NCBI RefSeq assembly: GCF_900129965.1
Contig: NZ_FQXM01000014.1
Coordinates: 1 to 64,000, forward strand
Length of the DNA: 64,000 nt
From: Clostridium grantii DSM 8605
Lineage (GTDB): Bacteria > Bacillota > Clostridia > Clostridiales > Clostridiaceae
Reading direction: 5' to 3'
Part shown: positions 28,893 through 37,766 of the stretch, one piece after another
Numbering within the stretch: position 1 is the stretch's first letter
Layout: every line of letters begins with the position of its first letter
Program-made: the position numbers and the translations under genes
The notes under the pieces: generated by a model
The model's database searches: none
What the model saw: the letters and a program-made list of their open reading frames with translations, nothing else
Told to the model about the DNA's origin: nothing

Positions 28893-28914
28893 ATAGGAAA
28901 TAAACAATTCCTAT
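28893..28914. promoter_or_regulatory. Small inverted repeat upstream of degV
   Basis: ATAGGAA (28893-28899) and TTCCTAT (28908-28914) form a 7-bp dyad about 80 bases before the degV start. It could be an operator for degV or a weak hairpin; no family is recognised. Confidence 0.3.
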
Positions 28915-28992
28915 AGATTTAAACCTGTGTTATTATTAAATTAATATAAAAAAATAAACGTTGACATATTTTGTTGACTCTTGGAGGTAAAT

Positions 28993-30114
28993 ATGATTAA
29001 ACTAATGGCAGACTCGACTTGTGATTTATCTGATGAAATTCTAGAAAAATACGATATAAGTTTAGCTCCTTTAAGTATTTTAATAGAAGGTAAAACCTAT
29101 AAAGATAGGCTGGATATTTCACCAGATGAGTTTTATAGTATTATAGATGAACTTGATGAAAATCCCACTACTTCAATGCCTAGTCCCCCTGAATATGTAA
29201 AGATTTTTGAAGAAGCTATTGAAAAAGGTTACGATGAAATACTTTGTATATCTATGTCCAGTGGGACAAGTGGTTCTTACCAATCAGCAGAACTTGCAAA
29301 AGATTACTTTTTTGAATCTAATCCTGATTCAAAAGTTCGTATTTATATTGTAGATTCTAAATGCATGAGTCACGGAAGTGGATGGCTTCTTTTAAAAACC
29401 GCTCGATTAAGAGAAAAAGGTTCCACCTTTGAAGAACTAATAGATTTCGCTGAAATGTTTAAAACTAATGTTAAACATTATCTAGCTGTTAATGATTTAG
29501 ATAATCTAATTAAAAGTGGACGATTATCTAATGCCAGTGCTATGATCGGTAAATTATTAAAAATAAATCCAATAATGTCCATGAAAAATGGAAAGGGTGC
29601 AATTGTTGCAAAAGAACGTGGTAGAAAAAAAGTTCTAAAGCATTATGTTGATAATCTTATAACTAGAATTAATTTAGAAATTTCAGACTTTTTAATAATT
29701 GGCTACACCTCTGATAAATTAATAGCAGAGAATCTTAAGAATAAAATTCTAAAAGAAGCTGATTATTCTGGTGAAATATTTATTATGCAAATGGGTGTTT
29801 CTGTAGGAACTCATGTAGGTCTTGGCGGTATATCTTTGTATTTTGTTGAAAAAAGCAATAAAAAAGATGGTTTACTTATTAATGAAATTCATAGCCTTGT
29901 TGAAAAGAAAAATGATTTACTAAAAATAAAGGATGACTTATTTGAAAAAAATAGTGAAAAATTTGAAGATATGAAAGAAGAGCTTACTGAAATAAAAAAA
30001 GAAATCTTAGAAAAGAAAAATGAATTCTTCAAGAAAAAAGATGGTGTGTTTGAAGAAAAGAAACAAGATTTTATAGAAAAAAGAAATGAATTTTTTGAGA
30101 AATTGAAAAAATAA
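28993..30114 (+). CDS. DegV-family fatty-acid-binding protein with coiled-coil tail
   Basis: DegV/FakB proteins bind a fatty acid and present it to the kinase FakA for phosphorylation. The first 285 or so residues are a normal DegV: MADSTCDLSD, TSMPSP, the SMSSGTSGSYQSA loop, DSKCMSHGSG and VGTHVGLGG. A tail of about 85 residues follows, made almost only of K, E, D, N and F in a heptad-like pattern (KKNEFFKKKDGVFEEKK), predicted as a long coiled coil. Ordinary DegV proteins are 280-290 residues. The start is ATG 28993 after GGAGG; an upstream in-frame TTG would include the ribosome site. Confidence 0.9.
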   Translation: MIKLMADSTCDLSDEILEKYDISLAPLSILIEGKTYKDRLDISPDEFYSIIDELDENPTTSMPSPPEYVKIFEEAIEKGYDEILCISMSSGTSGSYQSAELAKDYFFESNPDSKVRIYIVDSKCMSHGSGWLLLKTARLREKGSTFEELIDFAEMFKTNVKHYLAVNDLDNLIKSGRLSNASAMIGKLLKINPIMSMKNGKGAIVAKERGRKKVLKHYVDNLITRINLEISDFLIIGYTSDKLIAENLKNKILKEADYSGEIFIMQMGVSVGTHVGLGGISLYFVEKSNKKDGLLINEIHSLVEKKNDLLKIKDDLFEKNSEKFEDMKEELTEIKKEILEKKNEFFKKKDGVFEEKKQDFIEKRNEFFEKLKK

Positions 30115-30170
30115 ATGAATATTTGATTAACAATTCTAAAATTTTCTTTTACTCCTTTGTCCATGAAAAG

Positions 30171-30224
30171 CAGCATACAAAAACCACTTTAATATATTCA
30201 GTGGTTTTTGTATGCTGTTTTTTT
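30171..30224 (+). terminator. Terminator of degV
   Basis: Perfect 18-bp stem (30171-30188 and 30200-30217), loop of 11 bases, then seven T. The remaining intergenic DNA to 30360 is AT-rich with nothing I can name. Confidence 0.95.
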
Positions 30225-30365
30225 CGTTTTCATATGAAAAATAAAGCTTTTATTATTCAACAATAAGCTTATAATCCAATCAATCTTTTCCATTATTGTA
30301 AATCAGCTCCTACCCCCTATAAACTATCTTTTCTTTATGTATACAAAATGTTAATAATTTAATTA

Positions 30366-30394
30366 TTGACTGGTAGTCATAATTGTTATATAAA
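30366..30394 (+). promoter_or_regulatory. yhgE promoter overlapped by a palindromic operator
   Basis: TTGACT (30366-30371), 17-base spacer, TATAAA (30389-30394). The perfect dyad TGACT-GGT-AGTCA (30367-30379) covers the -35 box, a layout and motif typical of TetR-family repressor sites. No TetR gene is nearby. Confidence 0.65.
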
Positions 30395-30496
30395 TATACG
30401 TAACGATAAAAATTTATGTCGGATATATTGAATAATACTATTCAATGTTAAGCATGTGGATTTATTTCTCATGTATTTTTTAGAAGGAGTGATTAA

Positions 30497-32938
30497 ATGG
30501 ATTTTTTAAAAGTTGCAGGAAGTGATATCAAAGGCATTTTTAAAAATAGGTTTATAAGAATATCTATTATCGCCATCATAATAGTGCCTCTTATGTATAG
30601 CTTATTGTATCTTTATGCCTTTTGGGATCCCTATAGTCAATTATCAGAATTACCTTTTGCCATTGTAAATCAAGATATAGGTACGGTGGTTGATAATGAT
30701 GATGTTAACTATGGGAACGACATTATAGAAAACTTAAAAACCGACGATCAAATGGGTTGGGAATTTGTAGACTATGATGAAGCTATGGATGGTTTAAATA
30801 AGGCTGAGGGAGGTTATTATGGAGTTTTCATTATTCCTGAAAATTTTTCAGAGAATATTTTAAGTGCAAAAGACTCTTCACCTATTCAACCTAAAATCAT
30901 ATATAGTTCCAATAATAAAAAGAATTTTATAACTTCTCAAATCAATAGTAGTGTTGTTCTAAAATTAAAAGAGAACATAGTAAAAAACATTACTAAGGAA
31001 TATACAAAAGTTACTTTTGAGAGTTTATACGATTTAAAAGATGGATTAATTGCTGCAGCTGACGGAAGTGGACAACTTACAGAGGGTTTAAATGAAGCAA
31101 AGGATGGCTCCTATGAACTAAATGATGGATTAAGTTTATTAAAAGAAAAAATACCTAGTTTAGAAGAAGGGGTATCAGATTTATCAAATGGGGCTTCTGC
31201 TTTATATACAGGCATTAGTACCACTAGTGTAGATGCTTCTGGTTCACCTTTAGGCTTAAAAAATGGTATTTCAATGCTATCAACTGGTTTAAACTCAGCT
31301 AAAACTGGGGCAAATGACTTGAATTCAGGTGCAAGTCAAATATTACAAGGCGTAGAAACTGTTGGTGCTGGACTAGATAGTTTAAATAATGCTGTGAGTG
31401 TTGGTAGTGATACAACTCCAAGTTTAACTTCTGCATTAGAGTCCATATACTCTGGAGTTACAAATACTAGTGCAGGACTTGGTTCAGCAGTAACTCAATT
31501 AAATGTAGCTGTTAACACTGGTTCAAGTAGTCAACCAAGTTTAGTTAATGGTATGAGTTCTATTGAAGCTGGTACAAACAATATAGGTGCTACACTTACA
31601 CAAGTACAAGCTCTTCTAAATAGTGGAGACGCAACTAGCATTGCACAAGCAAAGGGTATAGTAGCAGTTTTAGTTAATGAAACAACTACAAATTCTACAG
31701 ATCCTTTGAAACCAACTTATTTAGATGGTGTACAATCTATTAATAAGGCTGTATCTAAACAATTAGCTCCTGGTATTAGTATGTTAAATGCTTCAGTTAA
31801 TGGTGTAGATGGTATCAATCCTTTAAATGGCCAACCAACTTTAGTGGCAGGAGTAAGCAAAGTATATTCTGCAGTTACAGATTCAAAGAATGGACTTGCA
31901 AGTGGTGTTGCTATGCTAAATGCCGCTGTTAATACTGGATATAATGGTAATCCTAGCCTTATATTAGCTATGACATCATTAAAAGATGGAACTGCTGCAT
32001 TGTCATCAGGAATTTCTACAGCAACTAGTGCAAGTAATAGTCTTTTATCTGGAGCCGATAAGTTAGCCGATGGTTCAAAACAATTGCAAGAAGGTTTAGT
32101 AACATTAAATTCTTCAGTTCCTGAATTAGCAGATGGAGTTACAAAATTATATGATGGTTCTACTTCTCTTAATGAAGGCATGGAAAAATTGTTTGATGGA
32201 TCACAAGAATTAAATGATAAATTACAAGAAGGTGCTACTGATATTAGCGATAGCTTAGTTAATACTCCAAGTGCTATGGGGGAATATGTATCTGAACCTG
32301 TTATAATTACAGATGATGCAATAAACCCTGTAACAAAATATGGAGAAGGTTTTGCTCCATACTTCATACCATTATCCCTTTGGGTTGGTGTTATGTTAAT
32401 GTTCTTTATCATTACAGATAAAGTTTCCGGTGATTTAAATGTTGGATCTGCTTCATTAGTTACTGGTAAATTCTTATCTTATGCTTTTATTGGCTTACTT
32501 CAAGCCGTTTTAGCTAGTGTTGTAGTTTTATTTTTAGGATTACGACCAAACAATATAGTTATGTATTTTGTATTTAACATATTTATGTCTATGGTGTTCA
32601 TTGGTATAATTCAATGCTTAGTGTTCCTTTTAGGAGAAGCCGGAAGACTTTTATCTATAGTATTATTAATTTTCCAATTAACATCTTGTGCTGGAACTTT
32701 TCCTTTAGAAGTTGTTCCTAAATTCTTCAAAGTATTATATCCTTATATGCCATTTACTTATTGTGTATCAGCTTTAAGAGAAATAATATCTGGATCTAAT
32801 AATGCAGTAATTATGAAAGATATTTTAATCTTAGCCGCTGTTCTTCTAGTTTCAGTATCAGCATCAGTTATATTGAAACAACATGCAGATAAGGTTCACG
32901 AAAAAGTAAGATTAAAAAAAGACAACTTAGTTTATTAA
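30497..32938 (+). CDS. YhgE/Pip domain membrane protein
   Basis: This 813-residue protein belongs to the YhgE/phage infection protein family, related to ABC-2 type exporters and to the EsaA component of type VII secretion. It has one N-terminal membrane segment (about 21-42), an extracellular region of about 600 residues, and five or six C-terminal membrane segments (about 617-800). The extracellular region is built from degenerate repeats such as LADGVTKLYDGSTSLNEG and LNAAVNTG with 22- to 70-residue periods, likely long helical stalks. Function is unknown; Lactococcus Pip is a phage receptor. It starts after GAAGGAGTG. Confidence 0.88.
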   Translation: MDFLKVAGSDIKGIFKNRFIRISIIAIIIVPLMYSLLYLYAFWDPYSQLSELPFAIVNQDIGTVVDNDDVNYGNDIIENLKTDDQMGWEFVDYDEAMDGLNKAEGGYYGVFIIPENFSENILSAKDSSPIQPKIIYSSNNKKNFITSQINSSVVLKLKENIVKNITKEYTKVTFESLYDLKDGLIAAADGSGQLTEGLNEAKDGSYELNDGLSLLKEKIPSLEEGVSDLSNGASALYTGISTTSVDASGSPLGLKNGISMLSTGLNSAKTGANDLNSGASQILQGVETVGAGLDSLNNAVSVGSDTTPSLTSALESIYSGVTNTSAGLGSAVTQLNVAVNTGSSSQPSLVNGMSSIEAGTNNIGATLTQVQALLNSGDATSIAQAKGIVAVLVNETTTNSTDPLKPTYLDGVQSINKAVSKQLAPGISMLNASVNGVDGINPLNGQPTLVAGVSKVYSAVTDSKNGLASGVAMLNAAVNTGYNGNPSLILAMTSLKDGTAALSSGISTATSASNSLLSGADKLADGSKQLQEGLVTLNSSVPELADGVTKLYDGSTSLNEGMEKLFDGSQELNDKLQEGATDISDSLVNTPSAMGEYVSEPVIITDDAINPVTKYGEGFAPYFIPLSLWVGVMLMFFIITDKVSGDLNVGSASLVTGKFLSYAFIGLLQAVLASVVVLFLGLRPNNIVMYFVFNIFMSMVFIGIIQCLVFLLGEAGRLLSIVLLIFQLTSCAGTFPLEVVPKFFKVLYPYMPFTYCVSALREIISGSNNAVIMKDILILAAVLLVSVSASVILKQHADKVHEKVRLKKDNLVY

Positions 32939-32944
32939 TTCAAA

Positions 32945-32991
32945 ATGATATAAAAACACTCTTTCAATTTGAAAGAGTGTTTTTATATCAT
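32945..32991. terminator. Bidirectional terminator, 23-bp perfect stem
   Basis: Arms 32945-32967 and 32969-32991 are perfect complements with a one-base gap. It lies between the convergent yhgE and rlmI-like genes and ends at the base before the rlmI-like stop codon. Confidence 0.85.
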
Positions 32992-34185
32992 TTATTTAGA
33001 TATGATTTTTATAAATAAAACTTTTAAATAGTTACCTTCTGGAAATTTATCTGTTACTGCAAAATCTTTAGGTAATTGATATTCCTCTACAATTTCATAA
33101 AGTTTTTTTGATTCAATAAAAGCTTCATCAATAAACTTTTTGAATTTAATCATATTAAAGGTACTACAGTTAGTGGATGCCACAATTACTCCCTCATCAC
33201 TAGTGATTTCAATTGTTTTTTTAACTAAATCTTTATAATCTCTAGCTGCACTAAAGCTACTCTCACTTGATGTAGCAAAACTTGGTGGGTCCAGAATAAC
33301 CACATCATATTTTATATTGTTTTTTTTCGCATACTTAAAGTATACAAACAAATCTTCAACAATTATACTATGTTTATTAGGGTCTATATCATTGATATTA
33401 AAATTTTCTGTAGTTTTATCTAAACTCCTTTTTGCTAAATCAATACTTGTAGTAGTTGCTCCCCCTTTTGCTGCAAACATAGAAAAAGCTCCTGTATAAG
33501 AGAAAGTATTTAATACACTTTTATTATTTGAATATTTATTTTTAATAGAATTTCTTACTTCCTTTTGATCCAAAAATACTCCTACCATAGCTCCATCATT
33601 AAGATATATTGCAAACTTAACATTATTTTCTTTAACTATAAGAGGTTCTGGTGCTTTTCTTCCTGTTAAATAACTATCCTCATCTAAAACCATACCATTT
33701 TCATCAAATCTCTTTTTTTCATACATTCCATGAAAAGGTACTAATGCTTTTATTGCTTTTATTATATTATCTTTAAAAGCATATATTCCCAAACTATACC
33801 AAGTCAAAAGATAAAAACCATCAAAGTAATCTATGGTAAGGCCACCTATTCCATCTCCTTCACCATTAAAAACTCTAAAAGCAGTTGTGTCTTTGGAATA
33901 ATAAAATTCTTTTCTTTTAGACAGAGCATTTCTAAGTTTATCATAAAAAAATTTATAATCTAATGAGCTTTTACTGCTATTACTTAAAACCCATCCGCAT
34001 CCTTTATTTTGGTTACCATAATAACCTCTTCCTAAAAAAACATTCTTTTTATCTATAAGCTTTACTATTTGGCCTTCTTTTTTTAAATCCTTTGTACTCT
34101 CTACGGCTTCTTTAAGAATTAATGGATACCCATTCTTATATTTATTTGTAAACTCTTTTTTTACTACAAGTGTTGTTTCAATCAT
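32992..34185 (-). CDS. RlmI-type 23S rRNA (cytosine-C5) methyltransferase
   Basis: This class I SAM-dependent RNA methyltransferase of the RlmI/YwbD group has 397 residues. The N-terminal PUA domain (about 1-75) is followed by the catalytic Rossmann domain. Visible motifs are LNTFSYTGAFSMFAAKGGA (SAM binding), DLAKRSLDKTTEN, the catalytic-site LDPPSFA and the catalytic cysteine in VASTNCSTF. It starts with ATG 12 bases after AGGATGG. It is convergent with yhgE. Confidence 0.88.
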   Translation of the reverse strand: MIETTLVVKKEFTNKYKNGYPLILKEAVESTKDLKKEGQIVKLIDKKNVFLGRGYYGNQNKGCGWVLSNSSKSSLDYKFFYDKLRNALSKRKEFYYSKDTTAFRVFNGEGDGIGGLTIDYFDGFYLLTWYSLGIYAFKDNIIKAIKALVPFHGMYEKKRFDENGMVLDEDSYLTGRKAPEPLIVKENNVKFAIYLNDGAMVGVFLDQKEVRNSIKNKYSNNKSVLNTFSYTGAFSMFAAKGGATTTSIDLAKRSLDKTTENFNINDIDPNKHSIIVEDLFVYFKYAKKNNIKYDVVILDPPSFATSSESSFSAARDYKDLVKKTIEITSDEGVIVASTNCSTFNMIKFKKFIDEAFIESKKLYEIVEEYQLPKDFAVTDKFPEGNYLKVLFIKIISK

Positions 34186-34410
34186 AATATACCATCCTAA
34201 ACTATTTTTATTGTATTACATCATTCAGTAATTATAACATATATGTATCTATATGCCCAATACAAGTACTCATAAAAACCATTAGTATTAATGAAACCAT
34301 CAAAATACTTTGTATTATTTTTACTATTATGATATACTTTTATAGAATTTTGTTAGAAATATAACTATTTGCTATATTTCATATATCAAAAATATAGGGA
34401 GGTATTACAT

Positions 34411-35160
34411 ATGTACCCTGATTTAAAAAAAGAATATTTTCTTGAAGGAAATGATATTGCTTGCATTTTAATTCATGGTTTTACTGGTACACCAGCTGAG
34501 CTTAGAGAGTTGGGCGAAAAAATCCACGAAAAAGGATTTACTGTAAGTGGAATAACCCTAGCCGGTCATGGAACAAAAGCTGAAGATATGCTTAATAATG
34601 TTTTCATGGACTGGGTAAATTCAGCATTAAAAGAATACCATAAATTAAAAAAACAATACAAAGAAGTTTATTTGATCGGTCACTCCATGGGCTCTTTGAT
34701 TTCCATGTATATTGCTGAGAATTACCAAGTAGATAAATTAATATTATTATCTCCTCCTATTGTTCAAAAAAATAAATCCACAAAATATGCAGGTATAATA
34801 AGACATTTTGTTAAATACAGCAAGTGGTCCCAAAGAGATATTCCATCCCATCAGCTAGAATATCTTTTAGGTTATGATAAATTTCCCATAAATAGCGTAA
34901 ATGAACTTAACAAGTTGGCTGCAGTTGTAAAGAAAAGTTTATCTAAAATAACTTCTCCTGTGCTAATTGTTCATTCAAAAAATGATGCTATTGTAGACGA
35001 TAAAAGTGTAGAAATAATTGCTAACCAGGTTTCTTCAAAAATTGTACAACCTGTTTTTCTTGAGACTAGTGGTCATTTAATAATGATAGAAGATGAAAAA
35101 GAAACAACTTTTAAAGCTGTTATTGATTTTTGCCATAATAAAGAAACAAACATAGCTTAG
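34411..35160 (+). CDS. Alpha/beta hydrolase, Est30-type carboxylesterase
   Basis: This soluble serine esterase has 249 residues, the size of the Geobacillus Est30/monoacylglycerol lipase group. The oxyanion loop HGFTGTPAE is followed by the nucleophile elbow GHSMGS, the acid Asp in HSKNDAIVDD and the catalytic His in ETSGHLI, with a small cap domain between. The start is ATG 34411 after GGGAGG; an upstream start at 34369 lacks a ribosome site. Its last codons form half of a terminator shared with the convergent rluF-like gene. Confidence 0.9.
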   Translation: MYPDLKKEYFLEGNDIACILIHGFTGTPAELRELGEKIHEKGFTVSGITLAGHGTKAEDMLNNVFMDWVNSALKEYHKLKKQYKEVYLIGHSMGSLISMYIAENYQVDKLILLSPPIVQKNKSTKYAGIIRHFVKYSKWSQRDIPSHQLEYLLGYDKFPINSVNELNKLAAVVKKSLSKITSPVLIVHSKNDAIVDDKSVEIIANQVSSKIVQPVFLETSGHLIMIEDEKETTFKAVIDFCHNKETNIA

Positions 35161-35172
35161 TTATGTTTGTTT
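35144..35172. terminator. Bidirectional terminator made of two gene ends
   Basis: Arms AAACAAACATA (35144-35154) and TATGTTTGTTT (35162-35172) with a 7-base loop. Both arms lie inside coding sequence; the adjacent stop codons of the convergent genes are in the loop. Confidence 0.65.
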
Positions 35173-35859
35173 TCTTAGTTGTAACATTTCGTTTTCTGTG
35201 AGATTTCGCCATGAGCCTGTTTCTAATCCATCTATTTTAATATTAAGAATTCTAATTCTCTTCAAACTAATGACATTATACCCAAAAGCTTTAGTCATTT
35301 TACGAATTTGTCTGTTAAGCCCTTGAGATAAAATAATTCGAAAAGTATCTTTATCAACTCTTATCACTTTGCAAGGCCTTGTCTTAACCCCAAAAATTTC
35401 AACCCCTGCAGACATGTTTATCATAAATTCATCCTCAAAGGGTTTATCAACAGTAACTAAATATTCTTTTTCATGCTCATTTGCCGCATCTGAAATAGTA
35501 CTTGCCAGCTCTCCATCATTGGTCATTAGTATTAACCCTTCGGAGTCCTTGTCTAATCTACCTACTGGAAAGATATAGTCTGGATAATTTATAAAATCAA
35601 TTATGTTATTTTTAACTTCCCTAGCAGCTGTGCAAGTAACTCCTACAGGTTTATTTAAAACTATATAAACCTTTTTTTTTACTGGAACAACCTTATCGTC
35701 AACTAGAATTTCATCTGTTTCTTTTATCCATTGTCCAATATTGCAATACTCTTTATTAACCTTAATTCTATTTTCTTCAATTAATCTATTGGTTTCTTTC
35801 CTTGAACAAAAACCTGCATTGCTTAAAAATTTATTTATTCTAATAACTTTTTCATCCAT
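35161..35859 (-). CDS. RluF-type 23S rRNA pseudouridine synthase
   Basis: This RsuA/RluB/RluF-family pseudouridine synthase has 232 residues. It has an N-terminal S4 RNA-binding domain (about 1-60; RINKFLSNAGFCSRKE) and a catalytic domain with the family motif GRLDKDSEGLILMTND, whose first Asp is the nucleophile. LSQGLNRQIRKMTKAFGYNV is the second conserved block. Length and motif form favour RluF (U2604), but RsuA/RluB paralogues cannot be excluded. It starts five bases after the AlaX-like stop codon, so the two are co-transcribed. Confidence 0.88.
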   Translation of the reverse strand: MDEKVIRINKFLSNAGFCSRKETNRLIEENRIKVNKEYCNIGQWIKETDEILVDDKVVPVKKKVYIVLNKPVGVTCTAAREVKNNIIDFINYPDYIFPVGRLDKDSEGLILMTNDGELASTISDAANEHEKEYLVTVDKPFEDEFMINMSAGVEIFGVKTRPCKVIRVDKDTFRIILSQGLNRQIRKMTKAFGYNVISLKRIRILNIKIDGLETGSWRNLTENEMLQLRKQT

Positions 35860-35864
35860 TAAGT

Positions 35865-37064
35865 CTATACTCCAGTTCTAACCTTATTATAAGCATAATC
35901 AAGTGCTGCTTCTAAATTATTATTGTTTTTGCCCCCACCCTGTGCTGCAAAATCACTTCCGCCGCCTTTTCCATCAATTAAGGTAATGGCATCCTTTAAA
36001 AGATTATTCATGCTTATAAATTTTATATCTTTAGAACACATAAATAAAAGGTTTGCTTTCTCTTGATCTTTTATAGCAAATAAAACTATAATACCAGGAA
36101 ACTCCACTAGTTTCTTAGCTAAAAGATTGATGTATTTTAAATCTTCATTCTCATATACAATTTTTAAAATTTTAATGTTATTTTCGCTTTCACAATTATT
36201 TATCATATTTTGTATTTCATAATCAGCAACCTTAGTTTTTAAAAGGGCATTTTCTGATCTAGCATTGTTTATTTCATTAGATATGGAATCCACCTTTGTA
36301 ATTATATCACTTTCATCGCATTTAAAAGCTTTAGTTATTTTAGCCATTAATTCAAATTTAGAAACATAATCTAAAACTGCTGAATTTCCACAAATAAAAT
36401 GAATTCTACTTCCTTTACCTTGCTTTTCATATTTATTTACTTTTACCATTTGTATCTCAATTGTTGACTTAGGCAAAATACCTTCACTAATAAAAGCAGT
36501 GAAATCTTTAATCTTTGCCACTCTAACTTCATCATTTTTATTTTTAGTATTTTTTTGAATTGATAGCTTTTTTAGTTCTTTCTTATTAGGATAAATCATT
36601 TCAACAGCTATATTCTTAAAAATTATTTCATTCACCATTTCTTCTACTTTTTTTATTTGAGTTTCATCCACCTGACCATTAAGGTCTATATAATTATAAT
36701 TACTTTTTTCTGGATTATCACTAGCTTTTATGTTAAATAACTCCGAAAAATAAGTAACAAGCAAATTCCACGCCAAATGTTTTTGCATATAAGTATATCT
36801 TTTTTCCCAATCAATACTACACTTAACTCTATGAATTTTATTTGGTTTTGTTTTAATTACATGATAAATTGTATTTTCCTCTTCATAAACTCTTGTTACT
36901 AATACTTCATTTATAAATCCGGTATCCCCTTGATTATCTAAAGAACCTGGATAAAAATTAGTTCTATCTAATTCAATATGATACTCATTATTTTTTTCAA
37001 CTACATTAATAATTTCAGCAACAAATTCTTTTTCATATGGATTTTCATAATATATTTTTTGCAC
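35865..37064 (-). CDS. AlaX-like protein with DHHA1 domain and degenerate editing site
   Basis: This 399-residue protein is organised like a long AlaX (alanyl-tRNA editing) protein: a small N-terminal barrel with FYPGSLDNQGDTGFI, a Zn-dependent editing domain and a C-terminal DHHA1 domain with GGGSDFAAQGGG. The editing domain has lost its zinc ligands. The canonical HxxxH is HLAWN (H96 kept, N100 in place of His). The canonical CGGTH stretch aligns with SEGIL (about 193-197), so both Cys and His are missing. Hydrolysis of mischarged tRNA is therefore doubtful. The start is GTG 37064 after AAGGGAG. It forms an operon with the rluF-like gene. Confidence 0.82.
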   Translation of the reverse strand: MQKIYYENPYEKEFVAEIINVVEKNNEYHIELDRTNFYPGSLDNQGDTGFINEVLVTRVYEEENTIYHVIKTKPNKIHRVKCSIDWEKRYTYMQKHLAWNLLVTYFSELFNIKASDNPEKSNYNYIDLNGQVDETQIKKVEEMVNEIIFKNIAVEMIYPNKKELKKLSIQKNTKNKNDEVRVAKIKDFTAFISEGILPKSTIEIQMVKVNKYEKQGKGSRIHFICGNSAVLDYVSKFELMAKITKAFKCDESDIITKVDSISNEINNARSENALLKTKVADYEIQNMINNCESENNIKILKIVYENEDLKYINLLAKKLVEFPGIIVLFAIKDQEKANLLFMCSKDIKFISMNNLLKDAITLIDGKGGGSDFAAQGGGKNNNNLEAALDYAYNKVRTGV

Positions 37065-37224
37065 AAAATCAACTCCCTTATTTGCTTATTATATTTTATC
37101 ATAGAATCACAAACTATGTATCCACAAAAACATTATACTTTTTTCTTTTTGAGCTTAAGTTGACACAAAGCATTAAATTGATTATGCTTATAAAAGAATT
37201 TCTTTTGTAAAGGATGTAGATAAA

Positions 37225-37704
37225 ATGAGAAAAATACATATTGATTTAGAATTACTTGTTCAATCATTTACCTTTGATGATGAAGGCTTAGGCAAAGAAT
37301 ACTTAAACACAAATAATGGTGATATTATAAATATTCCAGATGATATTGAGAAAGTAGTTTTAGGAGAGTTAAGTGAAGATAATCTGCCAGATTGGAAAAA
37401 GGATTTATTAGAGGATGCTTATATTATAGGCGCAGATATAGAAAATCGTTATGTTTTAATACCTAAATTAGAAACCACTTTTTCAAATGAAGATATAAAA
37501 TATTTTATATTAAAAAACATTTCTGATTCAAATTTATCAGCCACTCTTTTTAAAACTCTTGAAGATGATAATCCAATAAAAAGTTTTAAGTATGCTTTAA
37601 GTAATTATCCACAAATTTTAGATGCTTGGTATGATTATGAGGATTCTAAAAGAATTGAGCAAGCTAATGAATGGTTAAAAACTTTAGGATTAAAAGCAAT
37701 TTAA
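37225..37704 (+). CDS. UPF0158 family protein
   Basis: This 159-residue acidic protein resembles the UPF0158 family, judged from the N-terminal domain ahead of a C-terminal helix pair with FKYALSNYPQILDAWYDYED and IEQANEWLKTLGLKAI. The family has no known function. It is soluble with no metal or nucleotide motif. It is divergent from the AlaX-like gene and followed by a strong bidirectional terminator. Confidence 0.75.
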   Translation: MRKIHIDLELLVQSFTFDDEGLGKEYLNTNNGDIINIPDDIEKVVLGELSEDNLPDWKKDLLEDAYIIGADIENRYVLIPKLETTFSNEDIKYFILKNISDSNLSATLFKTLEDDNPIKSFKYALSNYPQILDAWYDYEDSKRIEQANEWLKTLGLKAI

Positions 37705-37745
37705 AAAAACCACTAAAAGTAAAAAACGCTTTTAGTGGTTTTCTT
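37703..37745. terminator. Bidirectional terminator
   Basis: Perfect 12-bp stem (37708-37719 and 37729-37740), with seven A before and TTCTT after. It separates the convergent UPF0158 and ABC exporter genes. Confidence 0.85.
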
Positions 37746-37766
37746 ATATTATTATTTATTCTAATA

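Noticed and set aside
29889..30176. A 95-codon minus-strand frame rich in Phe and Ser
   Set aside because: It is the complement of the Lys/Glu-rich DegV tail and crosses the degV terminator.
31717..32412. A 231-codon open frame on the minus strand opposite yhgE
   Set aside because: It lies fully inside yhgE, has no ribosome site, and its Ser/Pro/Thr-rich translation is what the complement of the repetitive yhgE sequence gives.
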